NCBI RefSeq assembly: GCF_002154725.1
Contig: NZ_MTAW01000151.1
Coordinates: 1-64,000 of the forward strand
Length of the DNA stretch: 64,000 nt
Source: Nostoc sp. 106C
Lineage (GTDB): Bacteria; Cyanobacteriota; Cyanobacteriia; Cyanobacteriales; Nostocaceae
Direction: 5' to 3'
The position numbers and the translations under genes were made by a program. The notes beneath the pieces are model-generated. The model worked only from the letters and a program-made list of their open reading frames with translations, was not told where the DNA came from and did no database searches. Of the stretch, positions 34,156-44,802 are shown one piece after another. Numbering within the stretch: the stretch's first letter is position 1; the number at the start of each line of letters is the position of its first letter.

Positions 34156-37100
34156 TTAATTCTCAAAAATGGGAATTTGAATGATAAACTCTGTACCCTT
34201 GCCAGGGGAAGAGAAACACTCGAAAGTACCATTGTGGGCTTCTGTGACTATTTGATAACTAATCGATAGTCCCAAACCTGTGCCTTTACCTTCTGGTTTC
34301 GTGCTAAAGAAAGCTTGAAAAAGTTTTTCCTTTACTGACTCTGACATTCCTATCCCATTATCAGCAATACAAATTTTTACTTGTCGATCGTCGGCTGTGG
34401 TAGAAATTGTAATGATATTGGGATTCTGTTCTAGAAAAGCATAAGTCTTTCCTTCATTAGACTCTTCCAAAGCATCAATAGCATTCGCTAGTAAATTCAT
34501 AAATACCTGATTTAATTGCCCAGGATAACAAGCAACTTTGGGTAAATTGCCATAATTCCTAACCACATAAATTGCTGGACGCGCTGGATCAGCTTTTAAG
34601 CGATGAGACAAAATCATCAGCGTGGTTTCAATTCCTTCATGAATATCAACTGCTCTTTTATCTAAACCATCATTGCGAGAGAAGTTGCGTAGAGACTGCA
34701 TGATATCTCGAATACGTTGGGTTCCTACCTTCATGGAGGAAATCATGTTTGGCAAGTCTTGTAGCAAGAAATCTAAATCAATCGCCTCAATTTCATCGAT
34801 GATTTTTGCTGGTGGATTAGGTAAATGCTGTTGATAAAGATGCAGTAAATTAATTAAGTCCTCAATATAACGTTTGGCATGAGACAGGTTAGTAAAAATG
34901 AAGCTGACAGGATTATTAACTTCATGGGCAACTCCTGCTACTAGTAGCCCTAACGATGAAATTTTCTCTGTATGAACGAGTTGAGTTTGAGTTTGTTGGA
35001 GTTTTAATAGGGCTGCTTCTAAGTCCTGAGATTTTTCTTGCTCTTTAGCATAAAGGCGGGCATTTTTGATAGCGATCGCAGCTTGAGCAGACAGGATTTT
35101 CAAAAGTTCTAGACGTTCGGGAGTAAATGCCCCAGTTACTAAATTATTTTCTAGATAAAATATGCCGATAAATTTGCCTTGATAAAAGATAGGCACACAC
35201 AATATTGATTTGCATTCATATTTTTGGATATATGAATCTTTATTAGAAATCGGGTCAAGTTTGGCATCTCTAATTACCAAGGGTTGCTGAGTCCTAGCTA
35301 CATAGTTGATCAGCTTTTTGGGAACAATTTCGCTGTCTTCTACTAGAGTAGATGGCAAAGTAATTGGCGAATCAACTAGGCTACTATCAATTGCTTCTAT
35401 AAATAATTGATTGTTTTTTACTAAAATTAAGCAACCTTTTTGAGCACCAGCATTTTCTAAGATAATATGTAGAAGCGTGCGCGGTAGACTTTCTAAAGAG
35501 ATTTCATTATTAATCGCCTCACTCGCTTTTACCACTGTTGCTATATCTAGATTTACACCACTGCTGGTTGTAGAGTGAGTGCTGATAGATACATCTGATT
35601 TTAATGTCCTAGAAATGCTACCTGTGGAGGCGATCGCACTGGTACTGCGAAGAATTAAATCGGGGTATCGCTTTTCCAGGTTTTTGACTTTAGCGGAACT
35701 ACCCCAACGGTTGTAACCGTAGTAAGCCTCAGTCATGTAAAGTTGAGCAATCTTTTTCTTCCCTAGCGACAGGTATAATTCTGCGGCGCGTTCATTAGCA
35801 AGTGCTTCTTCTTGAATGTAACCGTTTTCAGCAGATCCAGCAATGGCGCGATCGTAGTACTCCATCGCCTCTAAATACTCTCCCAGCACCCAGTGGTACT
35901 CAGCTTTAACTAAATAAAATTTGTGCCTGTGGTTCATGGGCGCATGATCTGCCCATTGCTTCAGCTTTTCTTGGTTAGCAATCACCCGCAGCCACAAGCC
36001 TTCTTTTTCTGTCCTAGGGGTCTGAGATAAAATGGCAAGCTGGGTGAGAGAATCATAAAAGTGGAAGACTGGCACCATAAAAGAACCAGTTACCCCATCT
36101 AAGTATTCCTTAGCAAGGGAAGCGACTTCTGCCGCTTGCTGATACTCGCCAAATAAGTAACAAAGAATCAATTTGTTTACATACAAAGTGCCGATCGCAT
36201 AGCGATCGTTAGCCTGCAAATGTAACGGCAGCATGATATCTTCGTTATATGCTACACCTCGCAAGTGCCCTGGAGAGGAGACATCAGTAATTAAATTTAA
36301 TACAGATTGTCGAAATACTTTTAAGTAGTTATGCGCTACTTCCTGCTTGATTTTATCCAAAGCTTGACTGTAAGTTGCCATCTCTGATTCTAAAGCTCTC
36401 AGTTCCTTGCCGAGGAAATAAGAAAGAGAGCAATAATTGTAGGCACAGTAGGCAGAGTATTCTAAATCGCCTGTTTCCAAACCATTGTGATGTGCTTCTA
36501 ATAAAGGTAGTAGTGATTCTTGAATATGATGCTTCCACGGCTTAACGAACGGGTAAATCATATTGAAGGTACTCGTTTTGAGTGCTTTACCCTGGAGACG
36601 TGATAGTAAATCTAATGCCAGTTGACCAGCGCGATCGCCTGCATCAATATCCCCAACAACTCCGCAGAGAATCACTCCATACCAAGCGTATGCGAGAGTA
36701 GATACTGAGGCGTTGCCGTATTCTACTGACAGCCGTACCTGCTTAAATACAATTAAGGGCAGTAACATTGGTACTGCTTGATACACAGCCGCCGTGACTG
36801 TGGCGATAATCCGCATGACTGCTAGAATTTGCGGATCGCTCATCTCTGGTAGGTCAATTAAATCCTCAAAACGCCTTCCTGCTAATATCAATTGAGTTTC
36901 TTGCAAACTCTGGGTTATATCTGCTTGGCTAGGTGTATCGGGAAATCTGACACCCAAAAGTTCGAGAACAGTTAATGCAGTTTTGATAGCTTCAGGCTGT
37001 TTACTCTGAGCTACATAAGCCTGAATTTGCACTTCGTAGACCTTTACTTTGTCAAGCAGTGTACGGCCATTTTGCAAGACTTGGCTGATCAAATTCTCCA

Positions 37101-39555
37101 TCAGCACGTAATCGCCACCGAGATATGCTGCTTCTGCGGCTTCAACTATTAATGCTAAAGTCAAGTCATATTCACCAAGCCAGCTATCTGCTGCCAGGAG
37201 TTTTATACCAGTATTTAAATAGGCGATCGCAACTATATAAGCTGTTGCGGCTTTGGCTTTTCTCCCAGCCAGTAAGTTTAATTCAGCCAGCCGTTGCTTT
37301 TGGGATTGCGCTGTAATCAGGCTAGCACCCAAATTTAGTTGATTAATAATATCAAAAATATTTTCCTCTAATTGTTCAGGCGGCGTATTTTGCAACAACT
37401 GCTGACCAATTTTGAGATGGGTAATTTGTCTTTGGTTGTCAGGAATTAGAGAATAGGCGGCTTGTTGGACGCGATCGTGCAAAAATCGATAGGTAATATT
37501 TGAGTCATCAAATTCTAAAGCCGCTAACTCTTCTGTAGCAAAGAGTAGCGGTATGCGGTATTCATTATTCAATGGGAAAATCAGACCCAATTGCAAAGCA
37601 GGTTGCAATGCTTCTGCTAGGTTTTGTAGATTCTTAGCGCTAACTGTTGCCAATACATCTAAACTGAAACGATTGCCAATACACGCCGCTAATTGTAATG
37701 CTGTTTGCGTAGCTTCTGGCAACTTTTGAATGTTACTTGCAACTAACTCAACCACATCTTGAGTTACAATATTAACATTTTGAATTTGCTGTAGATCCCA
37801 TAGCCAAATTCCTTGATTGAAATCAAATTTCAGCAGATTTTCTTGATACAGTGCTTTAAGTAATTGGGTTAAAAAGAAAGGATTGCCCTGAGTTTTATTA
37901 AATAAAAGTCGTGCTAGTTCGGGAATGTTTTCAGAATTACCTAAGGTATCTGCAACCATCTCGCAGACATGGGTAAATTCTAATGGACGTAACATAATAT
38001 TATGAATAATCGTGTTTGCTTGTTGAATCTCCGCCAAGGTTTTTATTAATGGATCGCTGATACTGACTTCGTTATCTCGATATGCTCCAATCAACAGCAA
38101 ATATTGACTATCTGGGTTAGTTATTAACACTTGAATTAATTTCAGCGAAGCAGAGTCAGCCCACTGTAAGTCATCCAAAAATAGTACTAAGGGATGTGAC
38201 TGCTTTGTAAAAACTTGAATAAAAGACTGAAATACTCGATTGAAGCGGTTCAGGCTTTCTGTTGCCCTTAATTGGGGAACGTCTGGCTGTTTACCAATAA
38301 TTAGTTCAACTTCGGGAATCACATCAATAATCACTTGACCATTGCTACTCAGCGCTTGCAGCAGTTTTTCTTTCCAAGTTTTCAACTTTTCACTATTTTC
38401 AGTTAATAATTGCCGCACTAAAGATTGAAAAGCCTGAATCACTGAAGCGTAGGGGATATTCCGTTTAAATTGATCAAATTTACCATCAATAAAATAACCC
38501 CTCTGTCTAACTATCGGCTTATGCACCTCATTCACCAGCGATGACTTACCAATCCCAGAGTAGCCAGAAATCAACATGATTTCGCTTTTACCTTGGCTAA
38601 TACGCTCAAATGCTGCTAACAAAGTGGAGATTTCTGCTTCTCGTCCATATAATTGTTGTGGGATGAGTAATTGAGCAGTGCGATCGCGTTGTCCGGGAAT
38701 AAAATCAGGAATAGCACCGCTAACTTGCAGTTGCTCAAGACAAAATTCTAAATCTGCTAATAATCCTAAAGCACTTTGATAGCGGTCTTCAGCATTTTTC
38801 GCGATTAATTTCATCACAATAGCTGCTATAGTTCCAGAAACCTCTGGGTTTAACTGTGCGATCGGTGTCACTGGCTTGGCAATATGACAGTGAACCATCT
38901 CCAGTAAATCGTCAGTTACAAAAGGCAATTGACCTGTCAGCATCTCATAGAATGTAATGCCTAACGAATAAAAATCACTGCGATAATCTACAGTGCGATT
39001 CATTCTCCCAGTTTGCTCAGGAGACATATAGGCAACAGTTCCTTCTAAGTGATTAGGATTAGTCAGTTGCGGTGTTTCTTTATCTAAATACGAGGCAATA
39101 CTAAAGTCAGTGATTTTAACAATTCCAGTGTGCGGATTAATGATGATATTCGCGGGTTTAATATCTTTGTGAATAATCCGGTTCTGATGTAGCGACAACA
39201 GTGCTTGTGCTAATTGCACAGCAATCTTGAGAAAAGAAACTTCACAAAGTTGCTGCTGAGAGAGAAATTGCTTAAGACTCACGCCATTAAAGTCTTCCGC
39301 TACTAACGCCAAACGGTTTTGGTAGCTTTCTAAGCCGTAGACTTTAACAATACCTTCGCAGTTGAGATTTTCTGTAGTTTTATATTCGTGCTTGAAGCAA
39401 GTAATTTGCTCAAGAGTAGGATATTCAGCCTTCAGAACTTTCAGGATCACAGACTGCTGGTTTTTTTGCGCCCTAGCCCTATAAACAATTGTGTTAGTTC
39501 CTTCAGATATAATTTCTGTTAAGTCATAACCTGGAATTATCGAAGTTAACACCAT
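34156..39555 (-). CDS. Ser/Thr kinase - ATPase - GAF - histidine kinase multidomain protein
   Basis: The 1799-residue protein joins two kinase types. Residues 1-270 are a Ser/Thr kinase: EIISEGTNTIVYRA glycine loop, HKDIKPANIIIN catalytic loop, DFS in place of DFG, and AYMSPEQ. An AAA/NACHT-like ATPase follows, with Walker A SGYSGIGKSS and LVLFLDDLQWAD as Walker B. The centre is helical and TPR-like to about 1300. A GAF domain (about 1340-1510) leads to a histidine kinase with His in VAGVAHEVNNP at about 1544 and ATPase boxes NLLANAIDAL, DNGIGMS and GTGLGLS. Such proteins are typical of heterocystous cyanobacteria. There is no receiver domain. Ligand and target are unknown. Confidence 0.93.
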   Translation of the reverse strand: MVLTSIIPGYDLTEIISEGTNTIVYRARAQKNQQSVILKVLKAEYPTLEQITCFKHEYKTTENLNCEGIVKVYGLESYQNRLALVAEDFNGVSLKQFLSQQQLCEVSFLKIAVQLAQALLSLHQNRIIHKDIKPANIIINPHTGIVKITDFSIASYLDKETPQLTNPNHLEGTVAYMSPEQTGRMNRTVDYRSDFYSLGITFYEMLTGQLPFVTDDLLEMVHCHIAKPVTPIAQLNPEVSGTIAAIVMKLIAKNAEDRYQSALGLLADLEFCLEQLQVSGAIPDFIPGQRDRTAQLLIPQQLYGREAEISTLLAAFERISQGKSEIMLISGYSGIGKSSLVNEVHKPIVRQRGYFIDGKFDQFKRNIPYASVIQAFQSLVRQLLTENSEKLKTWKEKLLQALSSNGQVIIDVIPEVELIIGKQPDVPQLRATESLNRFNRVFQSFIQVFTKQSHPLVLFLDDLQWADSASLKLIQVLITNPDSQYLLLIGAYRDNEVSISDPLIKTLAEIQQANTIIHNIMLRPLEFTHVCEMVADTLGNSENIPELARLLFNKTQGNPFFLTQLLKALYQENLLKFDFNQGIWLWDLQQIQNVNIVTQDVVELVASNIQKLPEATQTALQLAACIGNRFSLDVLATVSAKNLQNLAEALQPALQLGLIFPLNNEYRIPLLFATEELAALEFDDSNITYRFLHDRVQQAAYSLIPDNQRQITHLKIGQQLLQNTPPEQLEENIFDIINQLNLGASLITAQSQKQRLAELNLLAGRKAKAATAYIVAIAYLNTGIKLLAADSWLGEYDLTLALIVEAAEAAYLGGDYVLMENLISQVLQNGRTLLDKVKVYEVQIQAYVAQSKQPEAIKTALTVLELLGVRFPDTPSQADITQSLQETQLILAGRRFEDLIDLPEMSDPQILAVMRIIATVTAAVYQAVPMLLPLIVFKQVRLSVEYGNASVSTLAYAWYGVILCGVVGDIDAGDRAGQLALDLLSRLQGKALKTSTFNMIYPFVKPWKHHIQESLLPLLEAHHNGLETGDLEYSAYCAYNYCSLSYFLGKELRALESEMATYSQALDKIKQEVAHNYLKVFRQSVLNLITDVSSPGHLRGVAYNEDIMLPLHLQANDRYAIGTLYVNKLILCYLFGEYQQAAEVASLAKEYLDGVTGSFMVPVFHFYDSLTQLAILSQTPRTEKEGLWLRVIANQEKLKQWADHAPMNHRHKFYLVKAEYHWVLGEYLEAMEYYDRAIAGSAENGYIQEEALANERAAELYLSLGKKKIAQLYMTEAYYGYNRWGSSAKVKNLEKRYPDLILRSTSAIASTGSISRTLKSDVSISTHSTTSSGVNLDIATVVKASEAINNEISLESLPRTLLHIILENAGAQKGCLILVKNNQLFIEAIDSSLVDSPITLPSTLVEDSEIVPKKLINYVARTQQPLVIRDAKLDPISNKDSYIQKYECKSILCVPIFYQGKFIGIFYLENNLVTGAFTPERLELLKILSAQAAIAIKNARLYAKEQEKSQDLEAALLKLQQTQTQLVHTEKISSLGLLVAGVAHEVNNPVSFIFTNLSHAKRYIEDLINLLHLYQQHLPNPPAKIIDEIEAIDLDFLLQDLPNMISSMKVGTQRIRDIMQSLRNFSRNDGLDKRAVDIHEGIETTLMILSHRLKADPARPAIYVVRNYGNLPKVACYPGQLNQVFMNLLANAIDALEESNEGKTYAFLEQNPNIITISTTADDRQVKICIADNGIGMSESVKEKLFQAFFSTKPEGKGTGLGLSISYQIVTEAHNGTFECFSSPGKGTEFIIQIPIFEN

Positions 39556-39719
39556 CGTTTCTCCTTTCCTTAAACTTCAGCGCTCATTTCATATATTTCC
39601 CAATCGGAAAGGCAGAGTTTAATAATTTACATACATTTACGGAAAGAATAAGCTACATTTTGTATAAAGTAGGTTGTATTGGCGTTTATCAGCGTTTATT
39701 AAAGATAAATTACTCCTTT

Positions 39720-40020
39720 TTCGGACTTTTGCAAGAAATCTAATAAATATATCCTAAAAGCCCATAAATAAGGCGAATTAGCAGAAGAAAAAATCGCAAA
39801 AGCCTCTGTTAGAATCGTGGGTATTTCTACTTTTGGTTTTCACAACCAATATGACTGCACCGAACTGAAAAATCTCATGAGACATCAAGGAAGTTATTAC
39901 CAAAAAAAATGCTGCGGAATCCGATTTGAATTTGACAAAATTCCGGGATATTTCTGTGGTTAACTGAACTGTAACAGCGAGAAATTTGGATGCGATCGCA
40001 GCATCAAATTTGTATGAATG
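39720..40020 (+). pseudogene. degenerate chlB fragment with internal deletion
   Basis: The plus-strand translation reads [13 protein letters not shown], then [17 protein letters not shown], against [13 protein letters not shown] and [17 protein letters not shown] of the intact ChlB at 13885-15411. It then jumps to DIKEVITK...[10 protein letters not shown] (intact: DTKEVITK...[10 protein letters not shown]) and to IPGYFCG, followed by a stop and NSEKF.CDR (intact: IPGFVRG...NTEKFARDR). About 230 codons between the two blocks are deleted, and stops and frame changes are present. Similarity upstream extends to about 39720 (CGGACTTTTGCAAGAAAT). The parent must have been a second chlB or a duplicated segment. 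Confidence 0.88.
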
Positions 40021-40066
40021 CATCCTCATTTAATGATGGTTACAAAGTCGAAATGAGACAGATGCG

Positions 40067-40190
40067 TAGGTTGGGGAGCCACTCACGTGGGCGGGTTTCC
40101 CGACTTGAGTGAAGTGGCGTTTGAACTGAGTGAAACCCAACAATTACAAGACTTTGAAGTGTTGGGTTTCGTTCCTCAACCCAACCTACT
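40067..40190. repeat. repeat with GTAGGTTGGG/CCCAACCTAC inverted ends
   Basis: GCGTAGGTTGGGG at 40064-40076 is inverted with CCCAACCTACTAGCG ending at about 40195. Inside are a GGGCGG...CCGACTTGA core of the dispersed family and a second inverted pair, TGAAACCCAACA/TGTTGGGTTTCG. It resembles a non-autonomous MITE-like element. Confidence 0.6.
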
Positions 40191-40469
40191 AGCGCGTCAA
40201 CCGTAAAACGTTGGGTTCAAAAAATCTAGAAAATCCAAACAATAAAAATAGTCTCTGATGATTCAACCCAACATTTTAGACTTGCCACGCTACTACATCC
40301 ACATCATATTTTTTGTGAAATGGTATAACTTATAGCTTCTACTCTTCAAAATAGGCTGTGATGCGAGTTTTGGATCAGCCAGGATAAAAGCAGTCGGTAG
40401 TACTTGTAGTCAATCCACGGCAAGGTGATAATTAACGCTGTTGGTTTTGCTGCAAAGGTAGAGGACATT

Positions 40470-41651
40470 ATGGGGCACGATTTTAAAGAACTGGCTGAAC
40501 TGTACAAAAACGCGCTTCTCAATGATGTACTCCCCTTTTGGGAAAAACACTCGATTGATTGGGAGCAAGGTGGCTATTTTACTTGCCTCGATCGCACTGG
40601 TAAAGTGTATGACACAGATAAATTTATCTGGCTGCAAAACCGCCAAGTGTGGACATTCTCCATGCTTTACAACCAGCTTGAAAAACGCGAAAACTGGTTG
40701 AAAATAGTTAGTAACGGTGCTGATTTTCTCTTTCAGCATGGAAGAGATGCCGATGGCAATTGGTACTTTGCCCTCACCCGTGAAGGTCAGCCTTTAGTAC
40801 AGCCCTACAATATCTTTTCTGATTGCTTTGCGGCGATGGCTTTTAGTCAATACGCCCTCGCCTGTGGTGCAGATTGGGCTAGGGATGTAGCAATGCAGGC
40901 TTACGACAATGTTTTGCGCCGCAAAGATGATCCAAAGGGTAAGTATACAAAGACCTATCCAGGTACACGCCCGATGAAATCGTTGGCTGTACCGATGATT
41001 TTAGCGAACCTCACTCTAGAAATGGCATGGTTGCTGCCAAGCGAAACCTTGGAGAAAGTCCTGGATCTGACTGTTCAGGAAGTGATGAGCGATTTTCTCG
41101 ACCAAGAACGGGGGCTGATGTACGAAAATATTGCTCCTGATGGTTCCCACATTGATTGTTTTGAAGGTAGATTAATTAACCCCGGTCACGGGATTGAAGC
41201 GATGTGGTTCATCATGGATATCGCCAACCGCCGTCAAGATACGAAGACAATTAACCAAGCTGTTGATGTGGTGCTGAATATCCTAAATTATGCTTGGGAT
41301 AGTGAGTATGGCGGATTGTATTACTTTATGGATGCGGCAGGACATCCACCACAACAACTGGAATGGGATCAAAAGCTGTGGTGGGTTCACCTAGAGTCTT
41401 TAGTTGCATTGGCAATGGGTTATCGCTTGACGGGGCGTGAAGCGTGCTGGGAATGGTATAAAAAAATGCACGACTATGCTTGGTCACACTTTGCCGATCC
41501 AGAATACGGTGAGTGGTTTGGCTACCTGAATCGACGCGGGGAAGTGCTATTAAACCTCAAAGGTGGCAAATGGAAAGGTTGTTTTCATGTACCGCGTGCG
41601 CTGTATCTTTGCTGGCAGCAGTTTGAGGCTTTGGGTTCGCAGTCAGTTTGA
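40470..41651 (+). CDS. N-acylglucosamine 2-epimerase (AGE family)
   Basis: The enzyme interconverts N-acetylglucosamine and N-acetylmannosamine; cyanobacterial members are well characterised from Anabaena. The (alpha/alpha)6-barrel family is clear from [74 protein letters not shown] and [14 protein letters not shown] chose ATG 40470 ([10 protein letters not shown], 393 residues), which follows GTAGAGG; an in-frame upstream ATG at 40425 is less likely. The length matches the family. No sialic acid genes are next to it. Confidence 0.92.
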   Translation: MGHDFKELAELYKNALLNDVLPFWEKHSIDWEQGGYFTCLDRTGKVYDTDKFIWLQNRQVWTFSMLYNQLEKRENWLKIVSNGADFLFQHGRDADGNWYFALTREGQPLVQPYNIFSDCFAAMAFSQYALACGADWARDVAMQAYDNVLRRKDDPKGKYTKTYPGTRPMKSLAVPMILANLTLEMAWLLPSETLEKVLDLTVQEVMSDFLDQERGLMYENIAPDGSHIDCFEGRLINPGHGIEAMWFIMDIANRRQDTKTINQAVDVVLNILNYAWDSEYGGLYYFMDAAGHPPQQLEWDQKLWWVHLESLVALAMGYRLTGREACWEWYKKMHDYAWSHFADPEYGEWFGYLNRRGEVLLNLKGGKWKGCFHVPRALYLCWQQFEALGSQSV

Positions 41652-41747
41652 TAGAGTTGTAGAAAAATTAATAATTAACCGCCGATACACGCGTTCGCCG
41701 TTAGGCGTCGCCGCAGGCTAAGCCAATAAAATTAAGCAGACCTAATA

Positions 41748-42695
41748 TTATTCTGCTTGAGATTCGCTAAATGTTCTAGCTGTCTTTTCTAAGCATAAAT
41801 CCACCGCCATTAAATCAATACCATCAATAATTTTACTGGGTTTGATAATTCGCAAAGCAGTAAAACATTTGTCACGATAATCAGGGTGATTTTGGAAAAA
41901 TGATATTGCTTTTTTTAAAGGTTCAATCACAGGGTAGGCTGTTTCTGCTTTCTCAATAGCTTCTCTAGGAATTGGAGACTTGAGTCTTTGGACGGCCAAA
42001 TCAATTAAATCTCTGGACTCTACCGAGGAATCGTTCCATCTGTCAGAATTAGCTAAAAGTTTTTCAGCAAAACTATCAATTTCATTTAAGCATGGTACGG
42101 GCGACCAACTGGGATAATCTGGTTTTCCCAATTCGATACGTCCTTCCATAATAATCTCAAATTTAATCGGAATTTCAGCAACTACAATTGCAAATCTTAC
42201 ACCGTACTGGTCAGCTTTTATTTCTCTTGGTAATTTGAAATTGTTTTGAGTATTAAAGATGGCATTATATTGATTTTCAGCAATTTTTTGCCGCAGTAAG
42301 CGATAGCCAGTACCTGCGGAACAGAGAAAATCTATATCTTTGCTTAATCTATATTCACCATTATTTAAACTAACCAGAGTTCCCCCACCAAAATATGCAC
42401 CACATTCTAATAAAAAGTTAGCATTTAATTGATTAAGTACATTTAAGATTTTTTGATGAAATTCCCTCTCAAACATTTGTGCTCCTAACCATGAATCATA
42501 ATATTGAGCTAATTTTTTCACAAACAAGGCTTCTGTTTGGCTCAAATCACCTAAAATTCCTCGGTAATGCCAGCCTCGCTCATATATTCTGAGCATCTCT
42601 AAAAAAGTAAGATTTTCTCTATCTTCTCTTTGCCAACATAATCTTTCTAAAAAGGGTAATTTTTCTGGTATTTGAATTTGAGGTTGAATTAACAT
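41748..42695 (-). CDS. AbiEii/AbiGii-type nucleotidyltransferase
   Basis: The nucleotidyltransferase core is visible in GAYFGGGTLVSL (residues 99-110) and LSKDIDFLCS (117-126), with Asp120 and Asp122 as the metal ligands. EIPIKFEIIMEGRIELG supplies the later strand of the domain, and DLIDLAVQRL lies further on. In type IV toxin-antitoxin/abortive-infection pairs AbiEii is the toxin, partnered by an AbiEi regulator. No such partner is next to this gene, so it is an orphan member and its role is open. The length is 315 residues. A dispersed palindromic repeat lies just upstream. Confidence 0.8.
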   Translation of the reverse strand: MLIQPQIQIPEKLPFLERLCWQREDRENLTFLEMLRIYERGWHYRGILGDLSQTEALFVKKLAQYYDSWLGAQMFEREFHQKILNVLNQLNANFLLECGAYFGGGTLVSLNNGEYRLSKDIDFLCSAGTGYRLLRQKIAENQYNAIFNTQNNFKLPREIKADQYGVRFAIVVAEIPIKFEIIMEGRIELGKPDYPSWSPVPCLNEIDSFAEKLLANSDRWNDSSVESRDLIDLAVQRLKSPIPREAIEKAETAYPVIEPLKKAISFFQNHPDYRDKCFTALRIIKPSKIIDGIDLMAVDLCLEKTARTFSESQAE

Positions 42696-42811
42696 AGAGC
42701 AATCCTATTTGAGTTGTGAAATTAGTTGTAGAGGCAAGCAATAGGCAATAGATTTTTTATCGAATGGGTTAGGATTACTATAGATAATATATATAAAATT
42801 AGCAATTCAAG

Positions 42812-42842
42812 GTGCGTTAGCCTACGGCATAACACACCCTAC
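42812..42842. repeat. palindromic interspersed repeat copy
   Basis: GTGCGTTAGCCTACGGCATA then ACACACCCTAC. The last 20 bases are identical to 18651-18670. It lies in the gap between the AbiEii-like and Hsp70-like genes. Confidence 0.65.
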
Positions 42843-42865
42843 TTCTAATACTGGCTTCCCTACTT

Positions 42866-44788
42866 CTATTGGATGAGAATGATTGCCTCTTGAACTTTGG
42901 TGGAAAGGGCTTTTTCTAGCCCTTGCTCAACTTTAACAATCAGTTGGTCAAAAGCCTCTTGATTCGCTGTCAGTTGTTCTCTAAGCACCTTTTCTAACTC
43001 AGGCTTGATTTGTTCGCACATATCGTCAATTTTTTTGTCGCTCAAAAAACTAGAACGCAGCCAACTGGGGACATCAACATTTGTCTTAATTGCTTCTTGT
43101 ACACCCTTACGATTCAATTCCATTCCTGCTGCCATCACCGAAGCACCATATACTAATGCGATTGGCCAGGTAAAATGTCCAGTTAATATCAAAGTGATAA
43201 TGCTAGCGAGAGTACCGCCACCAATTACGACGTTGACAATAAATGCTACTGTGTCGGCAAGAATCGCATCGCCAATTCTTAGTTCTGGATTGACAAAAGC
43301 TGGGTCAATGCTATCCTCAAACCTTAAGCTACTTCTAGGTATTTGAAACTTTCGGCATATTGGATCGGTTTGGGCGGCTAAGTCTGGTTGAATTTTATTG
43401 TTAAACCAACTAATGCATTGATTGTTAATTATCTGCTGTGCAATATTGCCTTGCAGCCACTCTTCTGCCCGACTCTTCATTGAGGTTTCTAAATCGGCTA
43501 GAGTTTTTATTTTGTTCTTCTGCCAGTCTTTTACTCCGGGTCGAACTGCGTTTTCAATCAAACTATTCGCTAATGGCTTAGTCAACAATTCAATTAATTC
43601 TGGAATATGCCTTTCAATCAACTCTTTGAGCTTGTTTGATTCAACAAGTTTGTTAACTTCTTGTTTGAAGGCAGTAGCACGCAAATCCCATCTACCTACA
43701 CGCGCTAAACCCAATGCAATACAACGTTCTGGTTCAGGATCGGGGCGGAGGAGGGTTTCTGGTTCAGGAAAAATTTCTTGGCAGATTTGGTGTGTAAATT
43801 TCATCCGAGATGCACCACCAGTCATCAGCAGAATTTTCGGTACAATTCCTTGTTTATCTAGCTTCTCTTTTGCCTCAATAACTGCATCACTAAATGTTTG
43901 CATCCAACTTTTTTGCCCCAGTGCAGGCAAAGGCTGCTGCAATATTTCCTCCATAATTAATTTGTTAACTTGGGGGATAAAATAAATTTGTTCATTGATA
44001 GACTCGAAGCCACGGGCAAAGGATTGAGCATCACTGTATAGCTGTTCATTAGAAAAGTAATCTTCTTTAGTTTTGCGACAAGCAAGTTCACAACGAGCTT
44101 GATGATGAGGATATTCTGCAAATACTTTTTCTAATAATGCCTTTTGCTCATGTTGGGCAAGAGTGCGCTCAAAAATAGCTTTGTCAATTAACGATGCGCC
44201 TAAAGTATTGCTGCCGAAATCTATAGGGATTTCTTGTAAGCTTTTAACCAGAGTAAAATCTGTGGTCGAAGAGCCAATATCGACAATTAGCACCGATGAA
44301 AGCAGTTTTTCATACTCTAGTTTCCCGGCTTCTTTGGCTTGCATAAAAGCAGCCCGTGATTCTGGGACGACATTTAGTAGATCAATGCCAGCTGATTGTA
44401 GTAGCTTTTGGTATTCTGCGCGATCGCTCACTGACCATCCTGAAGGACAACCAACGTAAAAATAAGTATTTTCCCCACCTTCAATTTGTTTGCTTTCTTT
44501 TAAAAGGCGGTAGTAGGTGGCAACAAAAGTGCTAATTGTCTCTTGATACTTAGGATCGTTGTTTGGTTTTTGCTTGAAAGAGATTGTTAGTTGGGTAACA
44601 CCAGCTTGAATTAACGCTTGTTCTCCCACCAGATAACCAAGTCTGGGATGCCAACCCAAAGCCGTGATTTGATTTTTCCTATTATTAATCTCAAGCATCT
44701 GAGGAGGTTCAATGCTCTCCACTATAGCTTTAGCTACAGCTGTTTCACCGTGTCCCAAATCAAAACCAATTGTTTCTAAAATTTCCAT
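42866..44788 (-). CDS. membrane-anchored Hsp70-like actin-fold ATPase
   Basis: The N-terminal ~370 residues are an actin/Hsp70 ATPase: IGFDLGHGETAVAK (phosphate 1), VLIVDIGSSTTDFTLV (phosphate 2, 166-181) and ILLMTGGASRM (adenosine motif, 320-330). There is no canonical substrate-binding domain. Instead a helical region (370-500) precedes two hydrophobic helices (about 512-555: AFIVNVVIGGGTLASIITLI and WPIALVYGASVMAAG). A charged tail follows, ending KALSTKVQEAIILIQ. It is a divergent Hsp70 relative anchored in the membrane. Its upstream partner (44803-45711) ends only 14 bases before this ATG, so the two form an operon. Confidence 0.8.
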   Translation of the reverse strand: MEILETIGFDLGHGETAVAKAIVESIEPPQMLEINNRKNQITALGWHPRLGYLVGEQALIQAGVTQLTISFKQKPNNDPKYQETISTFVATYYRLLKESKQIEGGENTYFYVGCPSGWSVSDRAEYQKLLQSAGIDLLNVVPESRAAFMQAKEAGKLEYEKLLSSVLIVDIGSSTTDFTLVKSLQEIPIDFGSNTLGASLIDKAIFERTLAQHEQKALLEKVFAEYPHHQARCELACRKTKEDYFSNEQLYSDAQSFARGFESINEQIYFIPQVNKLIMEEILQQPLPALGQKSWMQTFSDAVIEAKEKLDKQGIVPKILLMTGGASRMKFTHQICQEIFPEPETLLRPDPEPERCIALGLARVGRWDLRATAFKQEVNKLVESNKLKELIERHIPELIELLTKPLANSLIENAVRPGVKDWQKNKIKTLADLETSMKSRAEEWLQGNIAQQIINNQCISWFNNKIQPDLAAQTDPICRKFQIPRSSLRFEDSIDPAFVNPELRIGDAILADTVAFIVNVVIGGGTLASIITLILTGHFTWPIALVYGASVMAAGMELNRKGVQEAIKTNVDVPSWLRSSFLSDKKIDDMCEQIKPELEKVLREQLTANQEAFDQLIVKVEQGLEKALSTKVQEAIILIQ

Positions 44789-44802
44789 AGTCTTATTGTC
44801 TG

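Larger units (their letters stand above)
39556..40469. other. long gene-free stretch with a chlB pseudogene and an inverted repeat
   Basis: This 914-base gap holds the promoter of the large kinase gene, the chlB remnant (39720-40020) and a repeat with inverted ends (40067-40190). From 40191 to 40469 I see nothing beyond the leader of the epimerase gene. Confidence 0.6.
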
